Notes: generated from the sequence alone by a model not told the origin. 64,000 nt of DNA from Pseudomonas capeferrum (GCF_000731675.1 NZ_JMIT01000001.1:1115526-1179525), one strand, 5' to 3'; counted from the stretch's first letter, positions 46,791-55,856 are shown. Numbers and translations are program-made.

Positions 46791-48008
46791 TTACTCCTTG
46801 CCTTGGGCTTCGGTCATGCGCCAAACCAGCATGGCCACCGAAGCGTTCATACGAAAAAGCGGATCGTCCAGGGACTGGCCACTCAGTTGTTCGATGCGTT
46901 GAATGCGTTGGTTGATGGTATTACGGTGCAGCCCCAAGCGCTGGGCGGCCTTCAGCCCATTGCCATTCTCCTTGAGCAGGGCGTCGAGGGTATGCACCAG
47001 GGTATTGGGATGCTTGCGGCCCGGCGCGATCAACGGCCCAAGTGTCTGGGCGACGAAATCGTCGATCAACGAGCGATCGACGATACCTTGCAGCAGGCGC
47101 AGTACACCCAGTTCGCTGAAGTCGCAAAAGCCGTTGGCCGGGCGCAGGTTTTGCGCCACCTCCAAGGCCTGACGCGCCTCGTTGAGTGCATGGCGGTAGT
47201 GGGCACACTCCTCGGCACGGCTCGACAGGCCCATGTACAGGCCCAACTCCCCGGCCACAGCGACCAATTGCCGGTGCAGCGCGGCCAGCGTGGCTGGCAG
47301 GCCGGCAGCGTCCGGCAGCAACAGCACGAAAAGGTCACCCGGCAAGTGCGCGGTCACGGTGCCCGGCCTACCACGGCTCCACGCTTCCAACTGGTCTTCC
47401 AGGGCCTGGCGAACGCCTTGCCACACCCGCTCCCCCTGGGCCAGCCCATGGCGCTCGAACAAGCCATCGACGCCCGACAAGCGCAGCGCCAGCAGACGCC
47501 GCGGCTCGTCCAGCGCCAGTGCCAGGTGGGCCGCGCGTTGCCGGGCGATCGCCAGGCTTGGATAGTCACCGGTCAACAGCTGGCCCAGGATATCGTTGCG
47601 CGAACGCCGCACCTGGGTCATTTGTACCAGCGCCGTCCCGATCAGGTGGGTGACCACCACCATCTTCAGCGCATAAGGCTGCTCGATCAACGGCAAGCCC
47701 AGTTGCTCGGCACGCGTGAGCACGTTGGCCGGGATACCCTGGATGTACGTACCACCGGTAAGGATAACCAGGCCCGCGATGCCCACGGCCTCGCCGTCCT
47801 CCACCAGGCTCAGCAGGTTGGCCTCGCCACGCGGGTGGTTGATGCCCGTAACGAACACCAGCTCGCCGCCCATCACCCACTCGGCGATGCCTTCGTTCTC
47901 GGCTACATAAGGCCAGCGCACCCGCCGCTGCAGGTTGCGCGCGCCAGCGCGCACGGTCATCTCCTGCAGGCCGGGCAGGTGCAGAATTTCATCCAGTGCC
48001 AGACTCAC
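46791..48008 (-). CDS. PucR-family transcriptional regulator
   Basis: A 405-residue regulator with an N-terminal PucR ligand-binding domain (about 1-120; [32 protein letters not shown]) and a C-terminal helix-turn-helix of the PucR type (about 345-395; [34 protein letters not shown]). PucR proteins control purine and related nitrogen-source genes. It begins with GTG at 48008, whose GTGA overlaps the codB stop by 4 bases. Sitting between permease and deaminase, it is almost surely the cytosine or pyrimidine sensor of this operon and likely autoregulates it. Confidence 0.9.
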   Translation of the reverse strand: MSLALDEILHLPGLQEMTVRAGARNLQRRVRWPYVAENEGIAEWVMGGELVFVTGINHPRGEANLLSLVEDGEAVGIAGLVILTGGTYIQGIPANVLTRAEQLGLPLIEQPYALKMVVVTHLIGTALVQMTQVRRSRNDILGQLLTGDYPSLAIARQRAAHLALALDEPRRLLALRLSGVDGLFERHGLAQGERVWQGVRQALEDQLEAWSRGRPGTVTAHLPGDLFVLLLPDAAGLPATLAALHRQLVAVAGELGLYMGLSSRAEECAHYRHALNEARQALEVAQNLRPANGFCDFSELGVLRLLQGIVDRSLIDDFVAQTLGPLIAPGRKHPNTLVHTLDALLKENGNGLKAAQRLGLHRNTINQRIQRIEQLSGQSLDDPLFRMNASVAMLVWRMTEAQGKE

Positions 48009-49270
48009 GGCTCGACACCCGCCTCGCCTACCACCCGGCGCCGCCCGCTCAGTTCAAGCATGACGATGTAACACAGCGCCGAAGCAGCAATGCCCACCAG
48101 CGGCGCGACCCAGGGCGAGGCATACGCCAATACCGCACCTACGGCATAAGCAAAAAGCCCCACCCGGTTGTAACGCGGCAGGGCCGTTGCGCCCAGCGCC
48201 GGATACTGGCCGCGGTGGCGGTACCAGAAGTCGGCCATGATTACACCGCCCACCGGCGGAATCACCGAGCCCAGCAGCACCAGGAACGGGATCAGCATTT
48301 CGTACATGCCGCCGATGGCCAGCATGATCCCCACCCCGGCCGCGACCAGTGTCGCGGTGCGCCGGCGCTCGCTGCGCAGCAGGTGGCAGGCCGCTGCCGA
48401 CACGTTGTAGAGGGTCGGGCCCTGAATCGTCCACAGGTTCAGGCACAACATCACCACGGCCGCGAATGACAGGCCTTGCAGCAGCATCACCTCGACGATG
48501 TCGGCCTGCTGATACACCATCGCGCACCAGGCCCCGGCGACCACCATCAGGCCATTGCCCAGCAGAAACGCGACGATGCTGGCCACCACCGCCACCCGCC
48601 CGCTGCGCGCCAGGCGCGTCCAGTTGGTGGCTTGGGTGGCGCCACTGGCGAAGGTGCCGAACACCATGGTCACGGCCGCCGAAAAAGTCATGGTTTCGTG
48701 CGGCACCACCGCGGCCAGGCCGGCAAACCCACCGGCATCGCGCGTGGCGATGTACATCGACACCAGCAGCAGCGCGAACATCAATGGCACCGAAACCCGT
48801 GATAGCACGTCCAGCCCTTTGAAACCGATGATGGCCGTGATACTGAAGCCCAAGCCGAACAGCACCATCAAGGGCACGGCAAAGCCCCCTGCCAGCCCCA
48901 ACAGCTTGACCAGCACGATTGCCACCGTGGCCGTGCCCCAGGCGTACCAGCCGAGCTCAGCGAAACCCAGCAGAAAATCCGAAAGCCGGCTGCCCGCCTC
49001 ACCAAAGCAGAAGCGGCCCATCAGCACGGTGTTGAGGCCGCTGCGTGACGCGATGAACGCCAGGGTGGCGGCATACAAAGCCAATAACGTGTTGCCGACC
49101 GTGGCCACCCACAGCATGTCGGCAAAGTTGAAGGCCATGCCCAGCTTGCCACCGGCGAACATCGTACCGGTAAAGAATGTGAAGCTGAACAACACCATGG
49201 CAATGGGCAACAGGCCCTTGCGGGAAGCGCGCGGGGCTTCGCAAAGCGGGAAATCGGTAGGTGAGCTCAT
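48005..49270 (-). CDS. codB: Cytosine permease, NCS1 family
   Basis: A 421-residue carrier with about twelve membrane segments. NCS1 features include FFTGTMFAGGKLGMAFNFAD near the start, the GRFCFGEAGSRLSDFLLG loop, and the later NWTRLARSGRVAVVASIVAF and PVGGVIMADFW. Together with codA and the PucR regulator this supports cytosine uptake with sodium or protons. The start at 49270 has GGAG upstream. The first gene of the operon; its promoter lies in the following 320-base gap. Confidence 0.9.
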   Translation of the reverse strand: MSSPTDFPLCEAPRASRKGLLPIAMVLFSFTFFTGTMFAGGKLGMAFNFADMLWVATVGNTLLALYAATLAFIASRSGLNTVLMGRFCFGEAGSRLSDFLLGFAELGWYAWGTATVAIVLVKLLGLAGGFAVPLMVLFGLGFSITAIIGFKGLDVLSRVSVPLMFALLLVSMYIATRDAGGFAGLAAVVPHETMTFSAAVTMVFGTFASGATQATNWTRLARSGRVAVVASIVAFLLGNGLMVVAGAWCAMVYQQADIVEVMLLQGLSFAAVVMLCLNLWTIQGPTLYNVSAAACHLLRSERRRTATLVAAGVGIMLAIGGMYEMLIPFLVLLGSVIPPVGGVIMADFWYRHRGQYPALGATALPRYNRVGLFAYAVGAVLAYASPWVAPLVGIAASALCYIVMLELSGRRRVVGEAGVEP

Positions 49271-49361
49271 TGCACGGGGCTCCGGGTGGTAGTTGGAGCA
49301 GGTAGAGCAATATGCGGGCCGCTTTCACAGCAGGTGGCAACCCTCGAAATGGGTGGCGAAC

Positions 49362-49388
49362 GGCACAGCATAAGATGTGCACTGTGCC
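49362..49388 (-). promoter_or_regulatory. Candidate operator upstream of codB
   Basis: GGCACAG (49362-49368) and CTGTGCC (49382-49388) are perfect inverted 7-mers with a 13-base spacer, so the centres are two helical turns apart. They lie 92-118 bases before the codB start, suitable for the operon's own PucR-type regulator acting as activator. Confidence 0.5.
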
Positions 49389-49468
49389 TATTAAAGCAGG
49401 GCTCATCCGAACAGGGTGTGTGCTTGATGCCTTGATTTGATGCAGCTACGCACCAAAGGTGAACAATA

Positions 49469-49487
49469 CTGGGTAGTTTTTACCCAG
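49469..49487. other. Perfect hairpin in the codB-endA gap
   Basis: CTGGGTA-GTTTT-TACCCAG, a 7-bp stem with a 5-base loop. It could be an RNA hairpin or a second operator. No function assigned. Confidence 0.4.
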
Positions 49488-49519
49488 CCCGGCGGCGTTG
49501 CCCAGGCGGCTTCATACAG

Positions 49520-49550
49520 CCTAGTAAAATCAGTTACTTAGGTTTTTTTT
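49520..49550 (+). terminator. Terminator-like hairpin with T8 just upstream of endA
   Basis: CCTAGTAA (49520-49527) pairs with TTAC-T-TAGG (49534-49542) with one bulged base, and eight T residues follow directly (49543-49550). This is a classical intrinsic-terminator shape on the plus strand, yet the gene immediately upstream on that strand is far away and the next plus-strand gene, endA, starts 40 bases later. It may end an unseen short RNA or act as a leader attenuator. Confidence 0.65.
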
Positions 49551-49590
49551 GATTACAATGCGTGCCCGTCTCTGAAATCTGCTTTCCCCC

Positions 49591-50556
49591 ATGAAAAAAC
49601 TGCTCTACGCCGTATCCCTGTTGCTCGCCGTCAACCTCCCCGCCTTCGCCAACCCGCCTTCGACCTTCACCGAAGCCAAGGTCGTCGCCAAACAGAAGAT
49701 CTACCTGGACCAGGCAAGCAGCGCCATGGGTGACCTGTATTGCGGTTGCAAATGGACCTGGGTGGGCAAGTCGGGTGGGCGCATCGACGCCGCCTCCTGC
49801 GGATACGAGACCCGCAAGCAGCAAAACCGCGCCGAGCGTACCGAGTGGGAACACATCGTGCCCGCCTATACCTTCGGTAATCAGCGCCAGTGCTGGAAGA
49901 ACGGCGGTCGCGAGCATTGTGTCGATGACGACCCGGTCTTCCGCGCCATGGAAGCCGACCTGTTCAACCTGTACCCGGCCGTGGGCGAGGTCAACGGTGA
50001 CCGCAGCAACTTCAACTACGGCATGGTTGCCGGCAACGCCGGCCAATATGGCCAATGCCCGACCAAGGTCGATTTCGTACAGCGTGCTGCCGAACCCCGT
50101 GACGAAGTCAAAGGCCTGGTTGCCCGCACTACGTTCTACATGTTCGACCGCTACAAGCTGAGCATGTCGCGCCAGCAGCAACAACTGCTGATGGCCTGGG
50201 ACAAGCAGCACCCCGTCTCGGCCTGGGAGCAGGAGCGCAACCGGCGCATCGCCGCCATCATGGGGCATGCCAACCCGTTCGTGACCGGCGAGCGCAAATG
50301 GACAGCCGACTACAAGCCCGTTGGCAGCGGCGTTGTGCAAGCCCTGCCGGCCAAGCCCGCCAAGGACGCGGCCAAGCCCAGCCTGGCCAGCAGCGCAGCA
50401 ACCGGCGCAGTGCTCGGCAACCGCAACAGCCATGTCTATCACCTGGCCAATGGTTGCCCGGGTTACGCCCAGGTGGCCTCGAAGAACCAGGTGATGTTCG
50501 GCTCCGAAGGCGAGGCGCAGGCTGCGGGCTACCGCAAGGCTGGCAACTGCCGGTAA
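49591..50556 (+). CDS. endA: Secreted endonuclease I with C-terminal Cys-containing extension
   Basis: A 321-residue exported nuclease. Sec signal about 1-20 (MKKLLYAVSLLLAVNLPAFA). The endonuclease I domain (about 25-235) shows the beta-beta-alpha-metal centre in TEWEHIVPAYTFGNQRQCW (catalytic His) and NLYPAVGEVNGDRSNF (Asn and Asp), with multiple cysteines for disulphides. After a Pro/Ala/Lys linker comes a 45-residue tail GNRNSHVYHLANGCPGYAQV...NCR, resembling the small Ada-like or sunset domain that recurs at nuclease C-termini and has Cys/His in zinc-finger-like spacing. The nuclease cuts double-stranded DNA in the periplasm or outside, for nutrient release or against incoming DNA. Terminator-like DNA precedes it. 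Confidence 0.92.
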   Translation: MKKLLYAVSLLLAVNLPAFANPPSTFTEAKVVAKQKIYLDQASSAMGDLYCGCKWTWVGKSGGRIDAASCGYETRKQQNRAERTEWEHIVPAYTFGNQRQCWKNGGREHCVDDDPVFRAMEADLFNLYPAVGEVNGDRSNFNYGMVAGNAGQYGQCPTKVDFVQRAAEPRDEVKGLVARTTFYMFDRYKLSMSRQQQQLLMAWDKQHPVSAWEQERNRRIAAIMGHANPFVTGERKWTADYKPVGSGVVQALPAKPAKDAAKPSLASSAATGAVLGNRNSHVYHLANGCPGYAQVASKNQVMFGSEGEAQAAGYRKAGNCR

Positions 50557-50574
50557 CGGCCGCGCCCCGTCGGG

Positions 50575-51549
50575 TCAGCGCCTGGGCGTTTCGTTCACCA
50601 GGTTCGCCGGGCGTTCACCGGCCAGCGCGCTGAGCAGGTTGTCTACGGCGCAGCGCGCCATGGCCTCGCGGGTATCGTGCGTCGCCGAGCCGATATGCGG
50701 GGTCGCCACCACGTTGTCCAGTTGCAACAGGGGCGAATCGTTCGGCAAGGGTTCCTGAACGAACACGTCCAGGCCCGCGCCACGGATGCGTTTTTCACGC
50801 AAGGCCGCGATCAGCGCGGCTTCGTCCACCACCCGCCCCCGTGCAATGTTCACCAGAAACGCCTGCGGCTTCATCAGTGCCAACTCGCGGGTGCCGATCA
50901 GGCCCTCGGTGCTGGTACTCAGCGGTACGGTCAGGCACACGAAATCCGCCTGTTGCAACAGATCGTCCAGGCTGCAATGGCGCGCGTCGTAAAGCGCCTC
51001 CACCTCTGGCTTGGGGCGTGGGCTGTGGTAGAGCACGCGCATCCCGAAGCCGGCCGCACCGCGCCGCGCCAGCGCTTGGCCAATGCGCCCCATGCCGACG
51101 ATGCCTAAGGTCTTGCCATGCACGTCGCTGCCAAAATGCGCCGGCCCGAGGCTGGCCTGCCACTGGCCGTCACGCACCCAGCCCGCCAGCTCCACCACCC
51201 GACGCGCACTGGCCAGGATCAGGGCAAAGCCAGTATCGGCGGTGGTTTCGGTGAGTACGTCTGGGGTGTTGGTCAGCATGATGCCGCGCCGGGTCAGGTC
51301 GGCAATGTCGTAGTTGTCGACCCCCACCGACACACTGGCGATCACCTTCAATTGCGGGGCCAGGTCGAGCAGGTTGCTGTCCAGGCGCAGGCTCGCGCCC
51401 AGCAGCCCCTGAGCGCCGGGTAAGGCATCACGCAGGCGGGCCAGGCCGTCCGGCCGCGTGGTATCCACCCAGGTCACTTCAACCTGTTGTTGCAGGCGCG
51501 CCATGAGGTCGTCGGACAGGCGTTTGTACAGCACGATTCGCTTTTTCAT
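50575..51549 (-). CDS. kguD: 2-ketogluconate-6-phosphate reductase (D-2-hydroxyacid dehydrogenase)
   Basis: A 324-residue D-isomer-specific dehydrogenase. NAD(P) motif GIVGMGRIGQALARR at about residue 150, substrate Arg in VNIARGRVVDEAAL, and the catalytic His in VATPHIGSATHDTRE. The P-R-P-K after the Rossmann beta-2 strand (HSPRPKPEVE) favours NADPH. Its place after kguT with a 4-base overlap (51546-51549) identifies it as KguD, reducing 2-keto-6-phosphogluconate to 6-phosphogluconate. The frame is open upstream to 51882 but that would run deep inside kguT; MKKRIVLYKRL at 51549 is the start. It is the last gene of the kguEKTD operon. Confidence 0.92.
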   Translation of the reverse strand: MKKRIVLYKRLSDDLMARLQQQVEVTWVDTTRPDGLARLRDALPGAQGLLGASLRLDSNLLDLAPQLKVIASVSVGVDNYDIADLTRRGIMLTNTPDVLTETTADTGFALILASARRVVELAGWVRDGQWQASLGPAHFGSDVHGKTLGIVGMGRIGQALARRGAAGFGMRVLYHSPRPKPEVEALYDARHCSLDDLLQQADFVCLTVPLSTSTEGLIGTRELALMKPQAFLVNIARGRVVDEAALIAALREKRIRGAGLDVFVQEPLPNDSPLLQLDNVVATPHIGSATHDTREAMARCAVDNLLSALAGERPANLVNETPRR

Positions 51550-52853
51550 ACCAGGGTTTCCTGTTGGCTCATTGCCAGGTGGGAGCCGCCCCGTTTGGCA
51601 CGGCCAGGCGTTTGGGTTGTTTTCAGCGCTGCCGTGAGCGCGACGGCGGTCAGCAACGCGCCGCACATAAACAGATAAGAGGCGCCCGGCCCGCCGGTGG
51701 CGCCATTGAGGTAACCCACCAGCCAAGAGCCGCCGAAGGAACCCAGCGCGCCCATGCTGTTGATCAGCGCCATGGCGCCACCGGCAACGTTGCTGGGGAG
51801 GATTTCCGGGACAATCGCGAAGAACGGGCCATAGGGCGCGTACATGCAGGCCCCGGCGATCACCAGCAGTGCGTAGGACCACCAGAAATGCTCGCTGCCC
51901 AAGGCATACGAGCCATAGAAGGCCAGCGCCGCGATCAGCAAGGGTGGCCAGACGAAACGCTTGCGCTTCTGCAAGCGGTCCGAAGCCCAGGACACCCCGA
52001 CCATGGCCAGCACCGCTGCCAGATACGGCACCGACGACAGCCAGCCCGCCTGCACGATGTCGACGTTCGCCGCCTGCTTCAGAATCGAGGGCAGCCAGAG
52101 CACGAAGCCATAAACCCCGATGCTCCAGCAGAAGTACTGCATCGACAGGATGATCACCTGCGGCGAACGGAACGCCTCGCGGTAGTTTTTCACAGGCTTT
52201 ATGCCCTGCTGTTCCGCTGCCAGGGCTTGCTCCAGGCTGGCCTTTTCCTGCGCGCTCAACCAGTTGACCTGGGCTGGCCGGTCATCCACCAGGCGCCACC
52301 AGAAGAACGCCCAGATCACCGCCGGCAGGCCTTCGATGATGAACATCCAGCGCCAGTCGTAGTGTTTGATGAGGTAGCCCGACACCACCGACATCCACAG
52401 GATGGTCACCGGGTTGCCGAGCATCAGGAAGGTGTTGGCCCGCGAGCGTTCGGCGCGGGTGAACCAGTGGCAGAGGTACACCAGCATCGCCGGCATTACC
52501 GCGGCTTCCACCACCCCGAGCAGGAAGCGGATGCCGATCAGCATGTACACATTGCTGATCATGCCCGTCAGGGTAGCCAGGCCGCCCCAGAGGATCAGGC
52601 TGACGAAGATCAGCTTCTTCACGCTGCGTTTTTCGGCGTAGATGGCGCCGGGTACCTGGAAGAAGAAGTAACCGAGGAAGAACAGCGCCCCCAGCAGCGA
52701 CGACAGCACCGGGGTGATCTTCAGGTCGTCGGCCATGCCGGAAGCGGCGGCGAACCCATAGTTTGCGCGGTCGAGGTACGCCAGGCTGTAGGTGACGAAC
52801 ACGATCGGGATGATGTACCACCAGCGGCGGCGCGCGAGACTTGTCGTTTGCAT
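51546..52853 (-). CDS. kguT: 2-ketogluconate transporter (MFS)
   Basis: A 435-residue MFS carrier with twelve predicted membrane segments. IPIVFVTYSLAYLDRANYGF in segment 1 and the DRLQKRKRFVW loop place it in the anion:cation symporter family, where KguT belongs. A C-terminal polar tail (TTQTPGRAKRGGSHLAMSQQ) follows the last segment. AGGAG precedes the ATG at 52853. It overlaps kguD by 4 bases and follows kguK by 63 bases. It imports 2-ketogluconate made in the periplasm by the gluconate dehydrogenase encoded nearby. Confidence 0.92.
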   Translation of the reverse strand: MQTTSLARRRWWYIIPIVFVTYSLAYLDRANYGFAAASGMADDLKITPVLSSLLGALFFLGYFFFQVPGAIYAEKRSVKKLIFVSLILWGGLATLTGMISNVYMLIGIRFLLGVVEAAVMPAMLVYLCHWFTRAERSRANTFLMLGNPVTILWMSVVSGYLIKHYDWRWMFIIEGLPAVIWAFFWWRLVDDRPAQVNWLSAQEKASLEQALAAEQQGIKPVKNYREAFRSPQVIILSMQYFCWSIGVYGFVLWLPSILKQAANVDIVQAGWLSSVPYLAAVLAMVGVSWASDRLQKRKRFVWPPLLIAALAFYGSYALGSEHFWWSYALLVIAGACMYAPYGPFFAIVPEILPSNVAGGAMALINSMGALGSFGGSWLVGYLNGATGGPGASYLFMCGALLTAVALTAALKTTQTPGRAKRGGSHLAMSQQETLV

Positions 52854-52916
52854 GATGTGTGCTCCTGAGCTTTTTGTTTTTGTTGCAACAGGTACCAAGG
52901 GTTCGGGATCAGGCCG

Positions 52917-53867
52917 TCAAGCGCGCCTGCGCAGGTCGTGCTCCTCCAGTTCGCGGCGCAGCGGCAAGCCTTCCATATCGCCGCGCGACTGCACGGCGCG
53001 GCTGCCACACCAGTTGCCGCGTGCCACCGCCTGCGGCAGTTCGCGGCCTTCGAGCAAGGCACTGAGTACACCGACGGCAAAGGCGTCACCGGCGCCGACG
53101 GTGTCCACCACCTTGGCCACCGGCACCGCAGCCACCTGGCCCTCGCATCTGCCGGTGCGAAAATAGGCGCCCTCATCACCCAGTTTGATCACCACCAGCT
53201 CCACCCCTTTGTCGAGGTAGAACGCGGCGATGTCCGCCGGGGTGTGCTGGCCAGTCAGCAGGCGCCCCTCCTCCAGGCCGGGCAGCACCCAGTCGGCCTT
53301 GACAGCCAGGGCGTTGATCTCGCGGACCATGCACGTGCGGTCTGGCCACAGCGAGGGGCGCAGGTTGGGGTCGAACGAAATGCTGCGCCCGGCCGCGCGC
53401 ATGGCGTCCACCAGCGCGTGGGACAACGCCCTGCACCCGGTCGAAAGCGCCAAGGGGATGCCGGTGGCGTGCAGATGCCGGGCCTGCAGCCAATGCGGGC
53501 GGACCTGGTTCGGCGATAGCAGGCTGGCAGCGGAGTGGCCGCGGAAGTACTCCACGGCGGGGTCGCTGCCATCCTCGCAGCGGGCCTTGAGCTGAAAGCC
53601 GGTGGGGTGTTTGCAGTCGACTTCGACATCAGTGCAGTCCAGCCCTTCGCGGCGCAGGCTGTCGAGAACGAAGCGGCCCAGCGAGTCGTTGCCGACGCGG
53701 CTCAACCAGCGGACCTTGAAGCCGAGGCGCGACAGGCCGATGGCCACGTTGCTGTCGGCCCCAGCGATACGCTTGCCGAACTGCCCGACCTGCGCCAGGT
53801 CGCCGGTCTGCTCGGCCACGAACATGGCCATGGTCTCGCCAAAGCACAGCACGTCATGCTCATGCAT
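52917..53867 (-). CDS. kguK: 2-ketogluconate kinase (PfkB family)
   Basis: A 316-residue ribokinase-fold sugar kinase. PfkB signature 1 is in GKRIAGADSNVAIGLSRLG, and signature 2 with the anion hole and catalytic Asp is VDTVGAGDAFAVGVLSALL. It phosphorylates 2-ketogluconate at C6 in the cytoplasm. GAGGAGG precedes the ATG at 53867; the start overlaps the kguE stop by 8 bases. The C-terminus is Arg-rich (LEEHDLRRRA). Order kguE-kguK-kguT-kguD and the PtxS operator upstream of kguE make the assignment secure. Confidence 0.93.
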   Translation of the reverse strand: MHEHDVLCFGETMAMFVAEQTGDLAQVGQFGKRIAGADSNVAIGLSRLGFKVRWLSRVGNDSLGRFVLDSLRREGLDCTDVEVDCKHPTGFQLKARCEDGSDPAVEYFRGHSAASLLSPNQVRPHWLQARHLHATGIPLALSTGCRALSHALVDAMRAAGRSISFDPNLRPSLWPDRTCMVREINALAVKADWVLPGLEEGRLLTGQHTPADIAAFYLDKGVELVVIKLGDEGAYFRTGRCEGQVAAVPVAKVVDTVGAGDAFAVGVLSALLEGRELPQAVARGNWCGSRAVQSRGDMEGLPLRRELEEHDLRRRA

Positions 53868-54633
53868 GGCTCACCTCCTCGCCCAGTTTGGACAGGGCGG
53901 CGACCTGAGCACGGGTCAATGTCAGCAAATCGTCGCTGACCAAGGGGTATTCCACCGCACGCACCACACCGGGCGTGAACTCGCCCAGCAAGGCCTCCCA
54001 GGCCTGCAGGTCTTCAACTTGCGGGGGCACTGCGGCCAGCCGGCCGTCAGGCTTGCGTTCGACCGCCTTGCAGTGCACATAACGCACCCAGCGCCCAAGC
54101 GTGCGGGCCGCTTGCTGCGCCGATTGCGCTTGCCATTGCCAGTTACCGATGTCGAAGGTCATGCCCAGCGCCAGGCCAAGGTCGTCGGCGCGCTGGAAGA
54201 ACCGGCGCATCGGCTCGATGCGCCCGCCCTGCTCGGTCTGGTCGTTTTCGACCAACAACACAGGGCCGTCGTGAGGTATCAGCGTTGCCAACGCCCCCAC
54301 ATCGCAGCGGTCGTTGTAGTGCCCCAGGGACACCTTCAACGCGACCGCGCCTAGTGCGCGCGCCAACGCCAGTTTCTGTGTCAGCCGGGCATCGGGCAGG
54401 CCTTGCTCGGTCCACAGTTCAAGGGGTGTCGAGTAAAGGCATTCGAGCTTTGACGCGGCGATGGCGTTGGCCAGCGCGGCGGTGTCCGGCGCACTGTCGA
54501 ACAGCTCTTCGCGAAATTCGACACGGGCAACGCCTGCGGCGGCGAGCAAGCCCAGAAAGTGCGCCTGACCGCGCTGGCGTACCAAGGTGGCGCCGTAGCT
54601 GGAAAGACTGATGGAAACGGGGTTCGAGCGCAT
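53860..54633 (-). CDS. kguE: KguE, sugar-phosphate isomerase/epimerase-fold protein
   Basis: A 257-residue TIM-barrel protein of the xylose isomerase-like family. Metal/acid positions are suggested by ARVEFREELF, LLVENDQTEQGG, FDIGNW and YVHCKAVE. KguE is required for, or associated with, 2-ketogluconate use in pseudomonads, though its precise reaction is not settled. The ATG at 54633 has AAGGA upstream, and a perfect PtxS operator lies 15 bases before it. It is the first gene of the kgu operon and its stop overlaps kguK by 8 bases. Confidence 0.9.
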   Translation of the reverse strand: MRSNPVSISLSSYGATLVRQRGQAHFLGLLAAAGVARVEFREELFDSAPDTAALANAIAASKLECLYSTPLELWTEQGLPDARLTQKLALARALGAVALKVSLGHYNDRCDVGALATLIPHDGPVLLVENDQTEQGGRIEPMRRFFQRADDLGLALGMTFDIGNWQWQAQSAQQAARTLGRWVRYVHCKAVERKPDGRLAAVPPQVEDLQAWEALLGEFTPGVVRAVEYPLVSDDLLTLTRAQVAALSKLGEEVSHA

Positions 54634-54647
54634 TGTTATTGTCCTTA

Positions 54648-54661
54648 TGAAACCGGTTTCA
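54648..54661. promoter_or_regulatory. PtxS operator upstream of kguE
   Basis: TGAAACCGGTTTCA, a perfect 14-bp palindrome identical to the described P. putida PtxS site, in the 64-base gap between ptxS and kguE and 15 bases before the kguE ATG. PtxS leaves the site when it binds 2-ketogluconate. Identical copies are at 55754-55767 and 59811-59824. Confidence 0.95.
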
Positions 54662-54697
54662 TTTTTCGACACGGCCTAACCGCCACGTGCCTGTGGT

Positions 54698-55720
54698 TCA
54701 TTCGCGTGAGTGTGTTGAGCCTCGGATGATCAGGTCGGCTTTGAAGTCGATACGTCGGGGTGCCGCGCTTTCGCCGCGCAGACGGTCGAGCAGGCAGTTG
54801 AAGGCGGCCACGCCGATTCGCTCGGTGGGCTGGGCCAATGCGGTGATGCCGCTACCGACCAAGGGGTACCAGTCCAGTTCGTCGAGGGCGATCAGGCCGA
54901 CGTCCTCGAACAAGCTGCAACCCGAGTCGTGCAGGGCGCGGGTAACGGCCAGCGTGGCCACGCCGTTGCAGGTGAAGATGGCCTGCGGGCCATGGCCGCT
55001 GGCCGCAAGAAACGAAGCCAGGCCGGCTCCCAGGCCTGGGGTGACTTCCAGCACCTGGTGGCGCATCCCTGAACGCCGGCTGATGGACGCACCGAACGCC
55101 TGCACCCGCTCAACACGCGAGCTGGTGCCGTCGAGGGGTTCGGTGACTGCCAGAATGTCGCGGTAGCCCTGCGCCTGCAGGTGGTCCAGGGCTTGTTCGA
55201 CGGCATCGGCATTGTCCAGGCCGACCAGGTCGACCTTGAGCTCCGGCAATTGGCGGTCGACGAGGACCATGGGGATTTCGCGCTGCAGGTTGAGCAGTTC
55301 GCCGGGATGATGGCCGAGGGTGTTCACGATCAACCCCTCGACGTTGTAAGACTGCAGGGCCACCAGGTGATGGCGCTCCTGCTCGTCGTCGCGGTTGGTG
55401 TTGCACACCACCAGGCTGTAGCCGTGCTGGCGGCAGGCGGTTTCGACGCCATGCATCACCGCCACCGAATAAGGGTTGAGGATGTCCGCCACCAACATGC
55501 CGATCAGCCGGGTCTGCCCGCGCTTCAGGCCCCTGGCCATCTGGTTGGGGCGATAGCCGAGGCGCTCGATGACCTCTGCCAGGCGCTTGGCGGTGGCCTC
55601 GGCCAGTAACTGGCGATCACCCCCGATGTAGCGCGAGACGGTGGCTTTGGATACGCCGGCGACACGGGCTACTTCGCTGATGGTCACCCGCTCACGGGTA
55701 TTGGCAAGCATGTCGGTCAT
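54698..55720 (-). CDS. ptxS: PtxS, LacI-family repressor of 2-ketogluconate genes
   Basis: A 340-residue LacI-type repressor. Helix-turn-helix and hinge occupy residues about 10-65 (VTISEVARVAGVSKATVSRY, ERLGYRPNQMARGL), and the periplasmic-binding-like effector domain follows (LIGMLVADILNPYSVAVMHG). In P. putida PtxS represses its own gene, the kgu operon and the gluconate 2-dehydrogenase operon, and 2-ketogluconate relieves it. All three target positions here carry its 14-bp operator. AAGGGA precedes the ATG at 55720. It is encoded upstream of kguE on the same strand but has a separate operator. Confidence 0.95.
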   Translation of the reverse strand: MTDMLANTRERVTISEVARVAGVSKATVSRYIGGDRQLLAEATAKRLAEVIERLGYRPNQMARGLKRGQTRLIGMLVADILNPYSVAVMHGVETACRQHGYSLVVCNTNRDDEQERHHLVALQSYNVEGLIVNTLGHHPGELLNLQREIPMVLVDRQLPELKVDLVGLDNADAVEQALDHLQAQGYRDILAVTEPLDGTSSRVERVQAFGASISRRSGMRHQVLEVTPGLGAGLASFLAASGHGPQAIFTCNGVATLAVTRALHDSGCSLFEDVGLIALDELDWYPLVGSGITALAQPTERIGVAAFNCLLDRLRGESAAPRRIDFKADLIIRGSTHSRE

Positions 55721-55753
55721 CGGTGTCCCTTGTGATTATTGTCGGTGACGGTA

Positions 55754-55767
55754 TGAAACCGGTTTCA
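55754..55767. promoter_or_regulatory. PtxS operator upstream of ptxS
   Basis: Second identical copy of TGAAACCGGTTTCA, centred about 40 bases before the ptxS ATG, indicating autorepression. A TTGAAA overlapping the left part of the operator on the minus strand could serve as -35, but no matching -10 is obvious. Confidence 0.95.
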
Positions 55768-55856
55768 ATACATCAAAACCGGCGCATTTAGTCATCTACC
55801 GTTCGTCGGGATTTACCTTGACCAAAGCGTAAGGGGCGCAGAGCGCCCCCTGAGGG

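Larger units (their letters stand above)
49271..49590. promoter_or_regulatory. Divergent control region between codB and endA
   Basis: No gene is visible in these 320 bases. From codB outward it holds an inverted repeat at 49362-49388, a perfect hairpin at 49469-49487, and a hairpin with eight T residues at 49520-49550, listed separately. A TACAAT sequence at 49554-49559, 32 bases before the endA ATG, may be the endA -10; no good -35 accompanies it. Confidence 0.6.

Noticed and set aside
49362..49388. Sigma-54 promoter before codB
   Set aside because: GGCAC-type sequence is present but the GG and GC dinucleotides are not 10 bases apart on either strand; an inverted-repeat operator explains it better.
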